Of a stretch of 64,000 nucleotides of DNA, positions 57,306-64,000 are shown piece after piece. Position 1 is the first letter of the stretch. Every line of letters starts with the position of its first letter. The notes beneath the pieces were generated by a model. The model did no database searches, was not told the origin of the DNA, and was given only the letters and a program-made list of their open reading frames with translations. Source of the stretch: a virus; the IMG/VR virus record IMGVR_UViG_3300049491_000955, positions 1 through 64,000 of that record. One strand, given 5' to 3'. The position numbers and the translations under genes were made by a program.

Positions 57306-58644
57306 CTTCCCATCCTTCAAAATATTCTCGATCCTCTACAATTTCTATTCTTTCCTCATCAGTCATCAGTAAAATCTCTGTTTTTGTATACACCACATCG
57401 CCACAACTGTCCTCAAAAGCAATATCTTCTTGATGTTCTATCTCTTTTTCTTTCCAAGATTCTAATTCCGTCTGTATCCTTTCCATAAAAATTTCTTTCT
57501 CTTCATCTGTTTCTACTCCACAGTAATAGCTAAAGAAATCTTTCTCATCTATAAACCCTCTCGTAGCATAGTTAATAGCCTCAAACGCCTGATTCAAAAC
57601 TTCAACTTTCTCTTTCTCTCCTCTCTGATAGTAAGGTTCATAATAATCTTCCAAGTTCATCCCTGACTCTTTCGCTTCTGTACTCAACTCAGGTAAAAGT
57701 TTTTCCCCTAAATGTGCCAAAGCTACCAGTCTTCTTATGTCTTTTGGAAAAGCTTCCATCATCATTGTTGAAGCAACAGGATTATTGTGATCAATGACAA
57801 TAAAATTTTCCCATTGCTCTGCTGTCATTCTTGTTATCACTTCCATCTCTTGAATTGTCTCTATCAACTTTTCGTGAAAAATCTTGTGCAACTTAATATC
57901 ACACATCAATTTCCTAATCATGTCTCCAAAGTAAATTTGTACCCAAGTCGAATCCATCTGTTCACACTCTTTCTCCGCATGATCTGTCAGCCTCAGCCGC
58001 TCTTCTCTCATCTGTTTGATCAATCTTCTGTATTCTGCATATATCACATCGTATTTCTCTCTCCATCCCTCTTTAAGCTCCAATTGTACGTCTACTTGAT
58101 TGGAATAGTACTGTGTCGCTTCCTTCTCTCTCATCAAGTGATGCTCATAAAGCTTTATATCTTCTTCCAATGCAGCTAATCTCTGTTCCGTCACTGCTCG
58201 ATGATCATCTAACTGGATAATTGCAGTGCGATCGCCCCTAAACTTTTGATAGCCTGTCATATCATAAATGTATGCATCTAACCCCAACTTGTTTGTCCTT
58301 CTAACCGTTTCAATTGCTTGCTCCGTGCATCTCTTCCCTGCTCCTCCTGGCTTGCTGTCAGTATAGTAAGAAAGAACTTCACTGGCTAAATCAGATGAAA
58401 TAATCATTGCTTGCCCCTGTCTCCATTGCTGATCAGAATCAAAATATATTTTTTCAGGGTTCTCAACAAACTCTTGAAAATATTTAGGCATTCTTGGTGT
58501 TTTAGCTACTATTTTTTCAATCCAACTGTTTAAAGCTGTATGACTTACTCCAGTAAGATTTGCAAGTTGTCTCAAGCTTAATCCTGCTTTCCCTGTTTCT
58601 TTTTCAGTAAAAAATCCTTTGCTTTTGTCAAACATTAAAGACAT
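57247..58644 (-). CDS. Phage regulator-like protein with helix-turn-helix and coiled coil
   Basis: 465 residues. N-terminal 'LSLRQLANLTGVSHTALNSWIEK' is a helix-turn-helix (about 22-44); residues about 70-135 ('GQAMIISSDLASEVLSYYTDSK...TEQAIETVRRTNKLGLDAYIYDMTGY') recall a domain seen in cyanobacterial phage-type regulators; the middle is a long coiled coil (about 145-260) and the C-terminus is acidic. Probably an antirepressor- or anti-sigma-type regulator. Five bases after the small gene at 58649, so they form one unit. Confidence 0.65.
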   Translation of the reverse strand: MSLMFDKSKGFFTEKETGKAGLSLRQLANLTGVSHTALNSWIEKIVAKTPRMPKYFQEFVENPEKIYFDSDQQWRQGQAMIISSDLASEVLSYYTDSKPGGAGKRCTEQAIETVRRTNKLGLDAYIYDMTGYQKFRGDRTAIIQLDDHRAVTEQRLAALEEDIKLYEHHLMREKEATQYYSNQVDVQLELKEGWREKYDVIYAEYRRLIKQMREERLRLTDHAEKECEQMDSTWVQIYFGDMIRKLMCDIKLHKIFHEKLIETIQEMEVITRMTAEQWENFIVIDHNNPVASTMMMEAFPKDIRRLVALAHLGEKLLPELSTEAKESGMNLEDYYEPYYQRGEKEKVEVLNQAFEAINYATRGFIDEKDFFSYYCGVETDEEKEIFMERIQTELESWKEKEIEHQEDIAFEDSCGDVVYTKTEILLMTDEERIEIVEDREYFEGWEDGKFSGTLERPKIYLDQRN

Positions 58645-58648
58645 AATT

Positions 58649-58861
58649 TTAGACTCCTGTTTTTACTTTGAATTTTGTTTCTGACGCTAACTGTAATCGA
58701 TGAGCTTCTAATCCTAGGCGGATTAAGTGCGACATCATTGCTTGATCTGAATCAAAGGAAACTCGTACCGACTGCAAATCTTCTACCAAATCTAATTCAC
58801 TTCGATAGGTCAATCTTGGTCGTTTGGCTTCGTAACGAGCTTGGGCTTCTGCTTTACTCAT
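58649..58861 (-). CDS. Small DNA-binding-like protein
   Basis: 70 residues from 'MSKAEAQ'. 'LVEDLQSVRVSFDSDQAMMSHLIRLGLEAHRLQ' resembles a ribbon-helix-helix second half. Precedes the 57247 regulator. Start chosen over an in-frame codon at 58897 because it gives a compact domain. Confidence 0.5.
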   Translation of the reverse strand: MSKAEAQARYEAKRPRLTYRSELDLVEDLQSVRVSFDSDQAMMSHLIRLGLEAHRLQLASETKFKVKTGV

Positions 58862-58912
58862 ACCAATACAATAAATTAATAAGCACAGACTTGTCAATAC
58901 TTTTCTAAAATA

Positions 58913-58996
58913 AATAAAGTTTCCAGTTGGTTTTTAAGATTTCCTTGTTTTCTAATGGTTTCAAGGATCAAATTTTCACCAACTGGAAACTTTATT
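58913..58996. repeat. Nested inverted repeat (cruciform-like)
   Basis: Outer arms AATAAAGTTTCCAGTTGGT and complement (19 bp, perfect) enclose an inner CCTTG/CAAGG hairpin at 58943-58966. Divergent region upstream of the 58649 gene; candidate operator or origin structure. Confidence 0.85.
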
Positions 58997-59418
58997 GGTT
59001 TTTTTCTCAAAATTACACTTCAGTTTTTTGTTAAGATTTGTAACAAAAATAGTCAAAATCGCCGTAAGCTTTGCTGTATATAACTTGCGTAGAGTATTCA
59101 TGTATAATAAGTGTATTATAGGACATTGCACTCTCGTCACAGTGATCCTGTATATATAGTCCCTTACGTGACTACTGTTCGAGCTGATCTTAGTTCAAAT
59201 GTACTAATAAGAAAAGAGTCGATTTTCAAGATAGATCTTAGAATCCCAAAGATTGCACTCAAAGGCTTACAACTTGGTAGTCTTCTCCTCAGCAGGCAAG
59301 CGGCAAGCTTGGCACAACAGGAATGGCTCAATAGGACTTAGAAGCAACAGACAAGCCTTGCTGGGCAAAATAAACGCAGTAGAGACGCTGATTAATCGCA
59401 GACTGCTATCTGAAAGCT
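58997..59418. other. Noncoding stretch with a GTCACAG inverted motif
   Basis: No convincing gene. GTCACAGTGATCCTGTATATA followed by ACGTGACTACTG at 59136-59177 resembles the inverted repeat at 20191-20241. Confidence 0.5.
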
Positions 59419-59790
59419 GACCAACTACTGTTCCACTGCCAGAATTCTGCTAGTTTACCCAAGAGATTTTGAGGATGTTTGAGGATGAACGCATTACCTG
59501 GCATACATTACAGGTAACTAACTTTAGAAAAATTTGACTAGTGTGACGGGCAAATAGCTCGTAATTGAGTTGGGGCGATCGCCTAACCGACTACTGTGAC
59601 ATCGCCAGAATTCTGCCAAGTTACCCAAGAGATTTTGAGGATGTTTGGAGATGAACGCATTAGCTGGCATACATTCCAGGCGACTAACTTTAGAAAAATT
59701 TGACTAGTGTGACAGGAGAAGACTGGGGAATTTGGTTGGAGCGATCGCTTGACCAACTACTGTTCCACTGCCAGAATTCTGCCCGTCACA
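59419..59790 (+). repeat. 166-bp tandem direct repeat, two full copies and part of a third
   Basis: Copies start at about 59420, 59586 and 59752 with ACC[AG]ACTACTGT, share CCAGAATTCTGC and AAGAGATTTTGAGGATGTTTG, and each contains TTTGACTAGTGTGAC and a HIP1 site near its end. The third copy runs into GTCACAGTAGTC. Confidence 0.9.
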
Positions 59791-59878
59791 GTAGTCAGTT
59801 TGAAAAATTTTACAAAAGTATTGCCACAAGTAAGACAATAGTGATAAAGTAAAAAGATAAAGAGCAAAAAGAGCAGAG

Positions 59879-60763
59879 ATGACTATTTATTTTGTACAAA
59901 ACGAAAGAACAAAAAGCATAAAGATTGGATATACCAAAGGTAATTCTTCGGATCGATTAAGAACACTTCAAACAGCGTCTTGCGAAAAACTTTGTTTATT
60001 AAGTCAGATAGAAGGGGATATATTTTTAGAGAAACAATTGCATATTTTATGTATTGATTATCAAATTATGCTTGAGTGGTTTAAACCAGAATGTTTGTCT
60101 GCTTGTGAAAATTTTCTTAAAAAGCCAATAATCTTATGTTGTTATGAATTTGAAAAAGATTCTAGCTCAAATATTAGACCAAAAGAGAAATTCAGAAGAA
60201 CTAGAACAAGTAGAATAACTAGAGAAATGATGGACAAAAGTTTATTTAGTTTAGAGCAAGCTGGATTTGTCGAAGTTTTGGGTTACGAAGGTCTGTATTC
60301 TATAAATAAAAAAGGAAATCTTTTCTCTCATAAAACTCAGATATGGATGAAAGGATGTCAAAGATCTGATGGTTGCATGTGGGTTGGACTAACAAATTCT
60401 TCTGGTGTAACGAATAATCACAGAATCGCCAGACTGGTTTTATCAACTTTTGTTGAGCCTCGTCCTAAAGGCGATAGAATCATTCACCTTGATGGAAACA
60501 CACTTAACAACAACCTAGAAAACTTATCTTGGTGCTTTGGTGCTTTTATTCCTTGTTCTTTACCAGGTGGATCAAAAAGAAGGAATCACGATACAGATCG
60601 ACTAACAGATCAAGACGTTAGAGACGTTTTTTGGTTTGTCAGTACGAATGTACCTCGAAAAGAAATTGCAATTATGTATGGGATAACAGAACGGCACGTT
60701 TCCAATATTCAGGCTGGAAGAAGACGCTCCAAAGCTTTAGCAGGAATACATTCTTTTGGTTGA
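59879..60763 (+). CDS. Composite nuclease: T5orf172/GIY-YIG-like plus NUMOD4-HNH plus helix-turn-helix
   Basis: 294 residues in four parts. About 1-95: T5orf172-like domain ('YFVQNERTKSIKIGYTKG', 'RLRTLQTASCEKLCLL', 'LEKQLH'). About 130-160: NUMOD4 ('VEVLGYEGLYSINKKGNLFS'). About 175-220: HNH ('HRIARLVLSTFVEPRPKG', 'IIHLDGNTLNNNLENLSW'). About 245-285: helix-turn-helix ('VPRKEIAIMYGITERHVSNIQAG'). HNH-NUMOD proteins are free-standing homing nucleases; the extra GIY-like head is unusual. It sits between tandem repeat copies and a fourth partial copy right after its stop, as if inserted in the repeat region. Confidence 0.85.
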   Translation: MTIYFVQNERTKSIKIGYTKGNSSDRLRTLQTASCEKLCLLSQIEGDIFLEKQLHILCIDYQIMLEWFKPECLSACENFLKKPIILCCYEFEKDSSSNIRPKEKFRRTRTSRITREMMDKSLFSLEQAGFVEVLGYEGLYSINKKGNLFSHKTQIWMKGCQRSDGCMWVGLTNSSGVTNNHRIARLVLSTFVEPRPKGDRIIHLDGNTLNNNLENLSWCFGAFIPCSLPGGSKRRNHDTDRLTDQDVRDVFWFVSTNVPRKEIAIMYGITERHVSNIQAGRRRSKALAGIHSFG

Positions 60764-60815
60764 GTTGGGGTGATCGCTTGACCAACTATTGTTTCACTGC
60801 CAAAATTCTGCTTGT
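60764..60815 (+). repeat. Partial fourth copy of the 166-bp repeat
   Basis: GTTGGGGTGATCGCTTGACC-type junction, then ACTATTG, CAAAATTCTGC and GTCACAA, diverged from the copies at 59419-59790. It begins within a few bases of the nuclease stop codon. Confidence 0.75.
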
Positions 60816-60846
60816 CACAAAGCTTGGCAAGACAGTTAAGACATTA

Positions 60847-60952
60847 AAATATCTTATGCAGACATCTATTCACATAAGATATTTGTCTTGTATAATAAAA
60901 AGTGGTTTAAGCATTTCCACCGCAGATGTTAGCAATAGCATCTGTTTTTTTT
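60847..60952 (+). ncRNA. Structured leader or small RNA upstream of the 60980 gene
   Basis: AAATATCTTATG / CATAAGATATTT inverted repeat, a TATAAT box at 60891, then a GTGG/CCAC hairpin and a strong intrinsic terminator GCAGATG..CATCTG with eight T. A transcript starting near 60900 would be about 50 nt and stop before the next gene, as in attenuators or plasmid countertranscripts. The -35 is poor. Confidence 0.5.
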
Positions 60953-60979
60953 GTAAAATTATAGAGAGAGGTTTTGTTT

Positions 60980-61678
60980 TTGAGCAAACAGATGAAAGAG
61001 CACTTAATAGAGAATTGGCTTATCTCTTCTAACGCAAGGCATTTTGATTTTGATCGGAATCAAATCAACCCCAAAAGTCTGCGAATGTTTTTAAATCTGT
61101 TATTGGCAACTGTGACAAAAAGACTTGACGTTTTAGAACAAGAAGTAGAAATTGCTGAAGCAATGCTTCTTGGAATAGATAAAGATTTAGCTCTTTTTGG
61201 AAATAGATTGCTTCAGCGATTTTTCAAAGATCTAAGGTTAGAAGAAGATTTGTATATAGGGTATTGCGATTTTCTGTTTTTTTCAGTAGAGAAAGCGATC
61301 AAATCTAAAACCTATAGTTATTTAGGGGAATTGATTTTAAGTACAGATGAGTGCAAGAAATGGCGAAAAGATATAAAAGAAAAGAGTACTGAAATTGATT
61401 TGATAATGGGCTGGCAACATCCGCTAAGTCGAGATAAAATCATTAATGGTAGTCAGTTCTTAAACAGTTGGGCTTACGCTTCTCTTTTTGCTGGATTGGC
61501 AGCGAAAAGATTGAAGACAGGTAATTCAGACAAAGCAGTTCACAGACTTATTCAAATGGGCGTGCTGAGAATAGAAGAGGCTTACACTCGACTGGCCTGC
61601 TGTAAATATTTGGATTCAGAATATTTGGAGCTACTGGAGGAGATTCAGCAAAAGCTTCAAGATCAAGTTTCTCGTTAA
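60980..61678 (+). CDS. Hypothetical helical protein
   Basis: 232 residues, almost all helix ('MFLNLLLATVTKRLDVLEQEVEIAEAMLLG', 'RLIQMGVLRIEEAYTRLACCKYL'), no membrane segment and no motif. TTG start chosen because GAGAGAGG lies nine bases before it; ATG at 60992 is an alternative. Its expression may depend on read-through of the terminator in its leader. Confidence 0.55.
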   Translation: MSKQMKEHLIENWLISSNARHFDFDRNQINPKSLRMFLNLLLATVTKRLDVLEQEVEIAEAMLLGIDKDLALFGNRLLQRFFKDLRLEEDLYIGYCDFLFFSVEKAIKSKTYSYLGELILSTDECKKWRKDIKEKSTEIDLIMGWQHPLSRDKIINGSQFLNSWAYASLFAGLAAKRLKTGNSDKAVHRLIQMGVLRIEEAYTRLACCKYLDSEYLELLEEIQQKLQDQVSR

Positions 61679-61692
61679 TTATAAGCAAAGTG

Positions 61693-61721
61693 TTGCGAGT
61701 AGTCTTACAATGGAGTATAGT
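61693..61721 (+). promoter_or_regulatory. Promoter TTGCGA-17-TATAGT with GAGTAGTCTTA element
   Basis: Good spacing; the spacer holds GTAGTCTTA as in other possible promoters here. It overlaps the first codons of a longer reading of the next gene, which argues for the downstream start. Confidence 0.65.
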
Positions 61722-61745
61722 AGAGATGAAGTAAAAAAGAAAAAA

Positions 61746-62216
61746 ATGTTAGAACGAAAGATAGATACAAGACCGAGAGATTCTTTAGGTCGTTTAGTGC
61801 CAACAAATAACGCTAAAAAAGCAATTAATTTTAAGTTAAAACCAGATGTATTTGATTGGCTAAAAACAAAGCTTAGCTATACAACTTATGTAGAGAGCTT
61901 GGTTATTCAAGCAAAAACAGAAGAAGAAATGAATTCTTCTGTTAAAATTAATTATTTTGCTGAAAAACTAGCGAAAGTTTTTGAAGAATTTAAGGTAGTT
62001 GAAGAAAGCGAAGAATGGACTGATAATCTGCAAAAACTATTAGAAAAATTAAGAGATTACCGCGTAAAAGTTGCGATTAATAATTTCGATTCTTCTCAAG
62101 TGTTTTGCCCAGATTGTGGTAGCGACAAACTGACGAAAGATGGTACAACTCTTGTAAAAGATGAGCAGCATCAAAGATACAAATGTAAAGAGTGCCAAAC
62201 AAAATTTACTTTTTAA
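61746..62216 (+). CDS. Zinc-ribbon protein with basic N-terminus
   Basis: 156 residues. N-terminal 'KKAINFKLKPDVFDWLKTKLSYTTYVESLVIQ' has a ribbon-helix-helix-like shape; the C-terminus is a zinc ribbon 'CPDCGSDKLTKDG...RYKCKECQTKFTF' of the transposase/InsA type. Together they suggest a DNA-binding regulator rather than an enzyme. Ends at a strong terminator. Start moved to the ATG at 61746 because the promoter lies across the first ATG. Confidence 0.65.
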   Translation: MLERKIDTRPRDSLGRLVPTNNAKKAINFKLKPDVFDWLKTKLSYTTYVESLVIQAKTEEEMNSSVKINYFAEKLAKVFEEFKVVEESEEWTDNLQKLLEKLRDYRVKVAINNFDSSQVFCPDCGSDKLTKDGTTLVKDEQHQRYKCKECQTKFTF

Positions 62217-62249
62217 AAAAAGCGGCTTCTTTTTGAAGCCGCTTTTTTT
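62215..62249. terminator. Bidirectional terminator
   Basis: AAAAAAAGCGGCTTC / GAAGCCGCTTTTTTT, 15-bp stem, T-runs both ways, between converging genes. Confidence 0.95.
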
Positions 62250-63144
62250 ATGCATTTATTCTGCCGATTGCTTGCTGAAAAGTATACATTATTTGGTAGT
62301 CTGCTAAAGCTTGCGCGGATGTCAAGCCTTGTCCTATACTATATCCGCCAGCGTTCCAATAAGAATATTGAACTATTCCGCTACTATCATTGTGAGCGAA
62401 CAGATATATGGACATATCAGTTAAAGCAGCAGAAGCAAAAGCAGTATCAACTCCTTGATTTATTCCGTTATAATAAATAGTTCCATTGTTGACAGCTATA
62501 TTGGAACCCATTAATTGTCCTTGCAAAAGAAAAGAATTTTCGTATAAACCTGCCGCAGATCCAGCGATACCAATATTATATTCCCATCTATTGGCAGCAG
62601 TATTGTGCCGCATAAAGAATCTATTGTTTGAGGCATTTGTACCTCCCAAAAGAGTTTTTACTGTTGTATTTCCTTGCATTACGCTAGTGTTCATGCCATA
62701 GACAGAAAGATGGCAATCAGTAATATTTCCACCTGGAATGTGTGATAAAGGAATAAATCCTGTTTGTAGATGTTTAAAAGCACTGCTGTTTGCTTTTAGT
62801 CCTCCAGTTTCACTGTAATCACCTTCAACGAAATTGACATTTGTTAGTTTACTTTGAACGCCTGCGGGGTATTTCAGTTTTATCAAAGATGCATTCAGAC
62901 TATTTCCGCAGAACAATCCTTTTTCTTGAATTCGATTCCATATTCCAGCTTGCTTGTAGGAAATTACTAATTTGTTGACAGCGTTTAAAGTCTTAACGCT
63001 TATTGTTCCTCCGTCAGCAATAATTCTATCTCTGTAATCAATAACTTCTGTGTCATAGACTATTGCTTGGGATGCATTACTTGCAATATGTTTTGTTCTA
63101 CTTCCTGGCATATTTTTAGGGTTTTCGTTTATCCAGTTTATCAA
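62248..63144 (-). CDS. Tail fibre or receptor-binding-type protein, lectin-like fold
   Basis: 298 residues. The C-terminal 200 have the strand-rich pattern of concanavalin/laminin-G-like domains of phage tail proteins: 'HNTAANRWEYNIGIAG', 'GTIYYNGINQGVDTAFASAALTDMSIYLFAHNDSSG' and 'DYQIMYTFQQAIGRIN'. TTG start overlapping the stop of the upstream gene, so coupled to it. Likely a virion surface protein binding carbohydrate; the ligand cannot be inferred. Second of two minus-strand structural genes at this end. Confidence 0.7.
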   Translation of the reverse strand: MINWINENPKNMPGSRTKHIASNASQAIVYDTEVIDYRDRIIADGGTISVKTLNAVNKLVISYKQAGIWNRIQEKGLFCGNSLNASLIKLKYPAGVQSKLTNVNFVEGDYSETGGLKANSSAFKHLQTGFIPLSHIPGGNITDCHLSVYGMNTSVMQGNTTVKTLLGGTNASNNRFFMRHNTAANRWEYNIGIAGSAAGLYENSFLLQGQLMGSNIAVNNGTIYYNGINQGVDTAFASAALTDMSIYLFAHNDSSGIVQYSYWNAGGYSIGQGLTSAQALADYQIMYTFQQAIGRINA

Positions 63145-63620
63145 ATAGATGCTTCTGTATAGATAGAAACACTAAAAGTTTGATCTGCATTTGGTGTAAA
63201 AGCAGATCTAGATTCAAGCAGTCCAAACAAAGCAGCTTGAGCATAGTTTGGACTGATTTGTAAAAATCTTCCAAAACTTCCTTCACAAGAAGCAAAATTT
63301 CCACTCTGTTTCCAGTCGGTAAAATCAATAACTCCAACAGGAGAAACATTCATTGTTAAGGGTAAATTGTCTACAGCTAAAAGAGTGCTAGCTGTTAGAG
63401 ACAGATGTAATCTTAACGCTTCAATATGTGAAGATTTATTGGTAACCAAATATACTCGTGACAAGTAAATACCAAGTGGATAGACTGACACAGGGAAATT
63501 TAAGCTTCTGGTAACAGTTGGAGAAATCACGTCTCCAATGGAGTAAGCCGTAGTATCTGATGGACGATTAAAGGTGTCAACAGAAGTACCAAGATCGTAA
63601 CAGCGTTTAATAGGAGTCAT
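63141..63620 (-). CDS. Virion-type structural protein
   Basis: 159 residues from 'MTPIKR'. Strand-rich with Ser/Pro patterns ('SVDTFNRPSDTTAYSIGDVISPTVTRSLNF', 'SRVYLVTNKSSHIEALRLHLSL'), as in small phage tail or head-fibre proteins. Precedes and overlaps the lectin-like gene. Upstream TTG/ATT codons are not used because they add hydrophobic residues only. Confidence 0.6.
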   Translation of the reverse strand: MTPIKRCYDLGTSVDTFNRPSDTTAYSIGDVISPTVTRSLNFPVSVYPLGIYLSRVYLVTNKSSHIEALRLHLSLTASTLLAVDNLPLTMNVSPVGVIDFTDWKQSGNFASCEGSFGRFLQISPNYAQAALFGLLESRSAFTPNADQTFSVSIYTEASI

Positions 63621-63666
63621 AATAATCACTAAAAAGATCACAATATTATACTACATTTCGTCTTTG

Positions 63667-63715
63667 TTTTTATGCAAAACAAAGTAAATCAATTTAAATT
63701 TGTTTTGCATAAAAA
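63667..63715. repeat. Perfect 17-bp inverted repeat
   Basis: TTTTTATGCAAAACAAA and its complement with a 15-base centre, upstream of the 63141 gene and between divergent genes. Operator or terminator; no ribosome site nearby. Confidence 0.85.
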
Positions 63716-63799
63716 CAGGAACTTTCTTTTTATTTTCTCTTCAGTATTCTTTCTTTTTAATAATAATTTTTGTGGCATCATTTAGCTCTGTCTAGGTAC

Positions 63800-63834
63800 T
63801 TGACTAAGAAGAACAGATTACATACTATGTAATC
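63800..63834 (+). promoter_or_regulatory. Promoter TTGACT-17-TACTAT with overlapping palindrome
   Basis: Same boxes as the promoter at 20461. GATTACATA-C-TATGTAATC, a perfect 9-bp inverted repeat, covers the -10 box, so this promoter is probably repressed. Confidence 0.8.
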
Positions 63835-63864
63835 TCTACCCTTTGAAGTTAAGTGTTAGCAATC

Positions 63865-64000
63865 ATGTCAGCTAGTTTTTCACAAGTTTTAGATCAGGCA
63901 CAAAAGAACGTAGCCACTGCGACAAATCAGCAAAAAGAAATAAACATTTTGGCTGCTCATTTAAGTAGAGTTAAAGCGGATATATTGAGTGGATATAAAA
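63865..64000 (+). CDS. Start of a rightward gene, cut by the window edge
   Basis: 45 codons visible, starting 'MSASFSQVLDQAQKNVATATNQ' with a helical 'EINILAAHLSRVKADIL'. Follows the repressed-looking promoter. No identity can be given from this fragment. Confidence 0.6.
   Translation, partial: MSASFSQVLDQAQKNVATATNQQKEINILAAHLSRVKADILSGYK

Noticed and set aside
59419-59790. CRISPR array
   Set aside because: The repeats are 166 bp in tandem, without short repeats separated by unique spacers; no cas genes are present.
59879-60763. Group I intron around the HNH nuclease
   Set aside because: The gene is not inside another coding sequence and no intron core is apparent; it lies in noncoding repeats.

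Overview
The window looks like the genome of a tailed siphovirus of a cyanobacterium, probably one maintained as a phage-plasmid. The HIP1 octamer GCGATCGC, typical of cyanobacteria, recurs throughout; the DNA is AT-rich; and there are no host housekeeping genes, no tRNAs, no rRNA and no recognisable integrase. A 1316-residue primase-helicase resembling the cyanobacterial plasmid replication proteins (CyRepA1 type) sits next to a full phage packaging, capsid and tail gene set.

Layout. 1-2051 (minus): lambda-type tail-tip genes M, L and the start of J. 2118-5017 (minus): a protein with an internal duplication and an SF2 helicase. 5324-9274: replication protein. 9369-16470: portal, MuF-like head protein (apparently joined to portal by a -1 frameshift), antirepressor, Dam methylase, a 12-bp tandem repeat, small and large terminase. 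16.5-25.8 kb: accessory and metabolic genes (OB-like protein, small membrane proteins, two BRO proteins, dCTP deaminase, ThyX, GIY-YIG-like protein, a two-subunit-like cytosine methylase, an Xre repressor). 25.9-33.8 kb: prohead protease/scaffold, decoration-like protein, major capsid protein, connector genes, tail tube, and the G/GT chaperone pair with its -1 frameshift. 34.0-40.3 kb: fibre genes, lambda K and I homologues and regulators on both strands. 40.3-48.6 kb: a 2761-residue tape measure protein carrying peptidoglycan-degrading domains. 48.6-55.0 kb (minus): a compact series of small membrane and helical proteins with one membrane-anchored P-loop ATPase, function unknown. 55.2-62.2 kb: regulators, a DUF3850 protein, a repeat-rich noncoding segment, a GIY-YIG/HNH nuclease and a zinc-ribbon protein. 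62.2-64.0 kb: two further structural genes (minus) and the start of a rightward gene.

How it fits together. Terminase, portal, MuF, protease and capsid build and fill the head. The tube, G/GT, tape measure, M, L, K, I and J build a lambda-like non-contractile tail, but its tip genes are split between two distant blocks on opposite strands. Replication would rest on the primase-helicase and the SF2 helicase; Dcd and ThyX supply thymidylate; Dam and the C5 methylase modify the DNA. Many antirepressor-like and ribbon-helix-helix genes with palindromic operators suggest layered control of maintenance versus lytic growth. The two main noncoding regions (19.6-20.5 and 58.9-59.9 kb) share a TGTGAC-centred motif and are candidates for origin or partition sites. 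All functional calls come from reading motifs and order by eye; no database search was possible.
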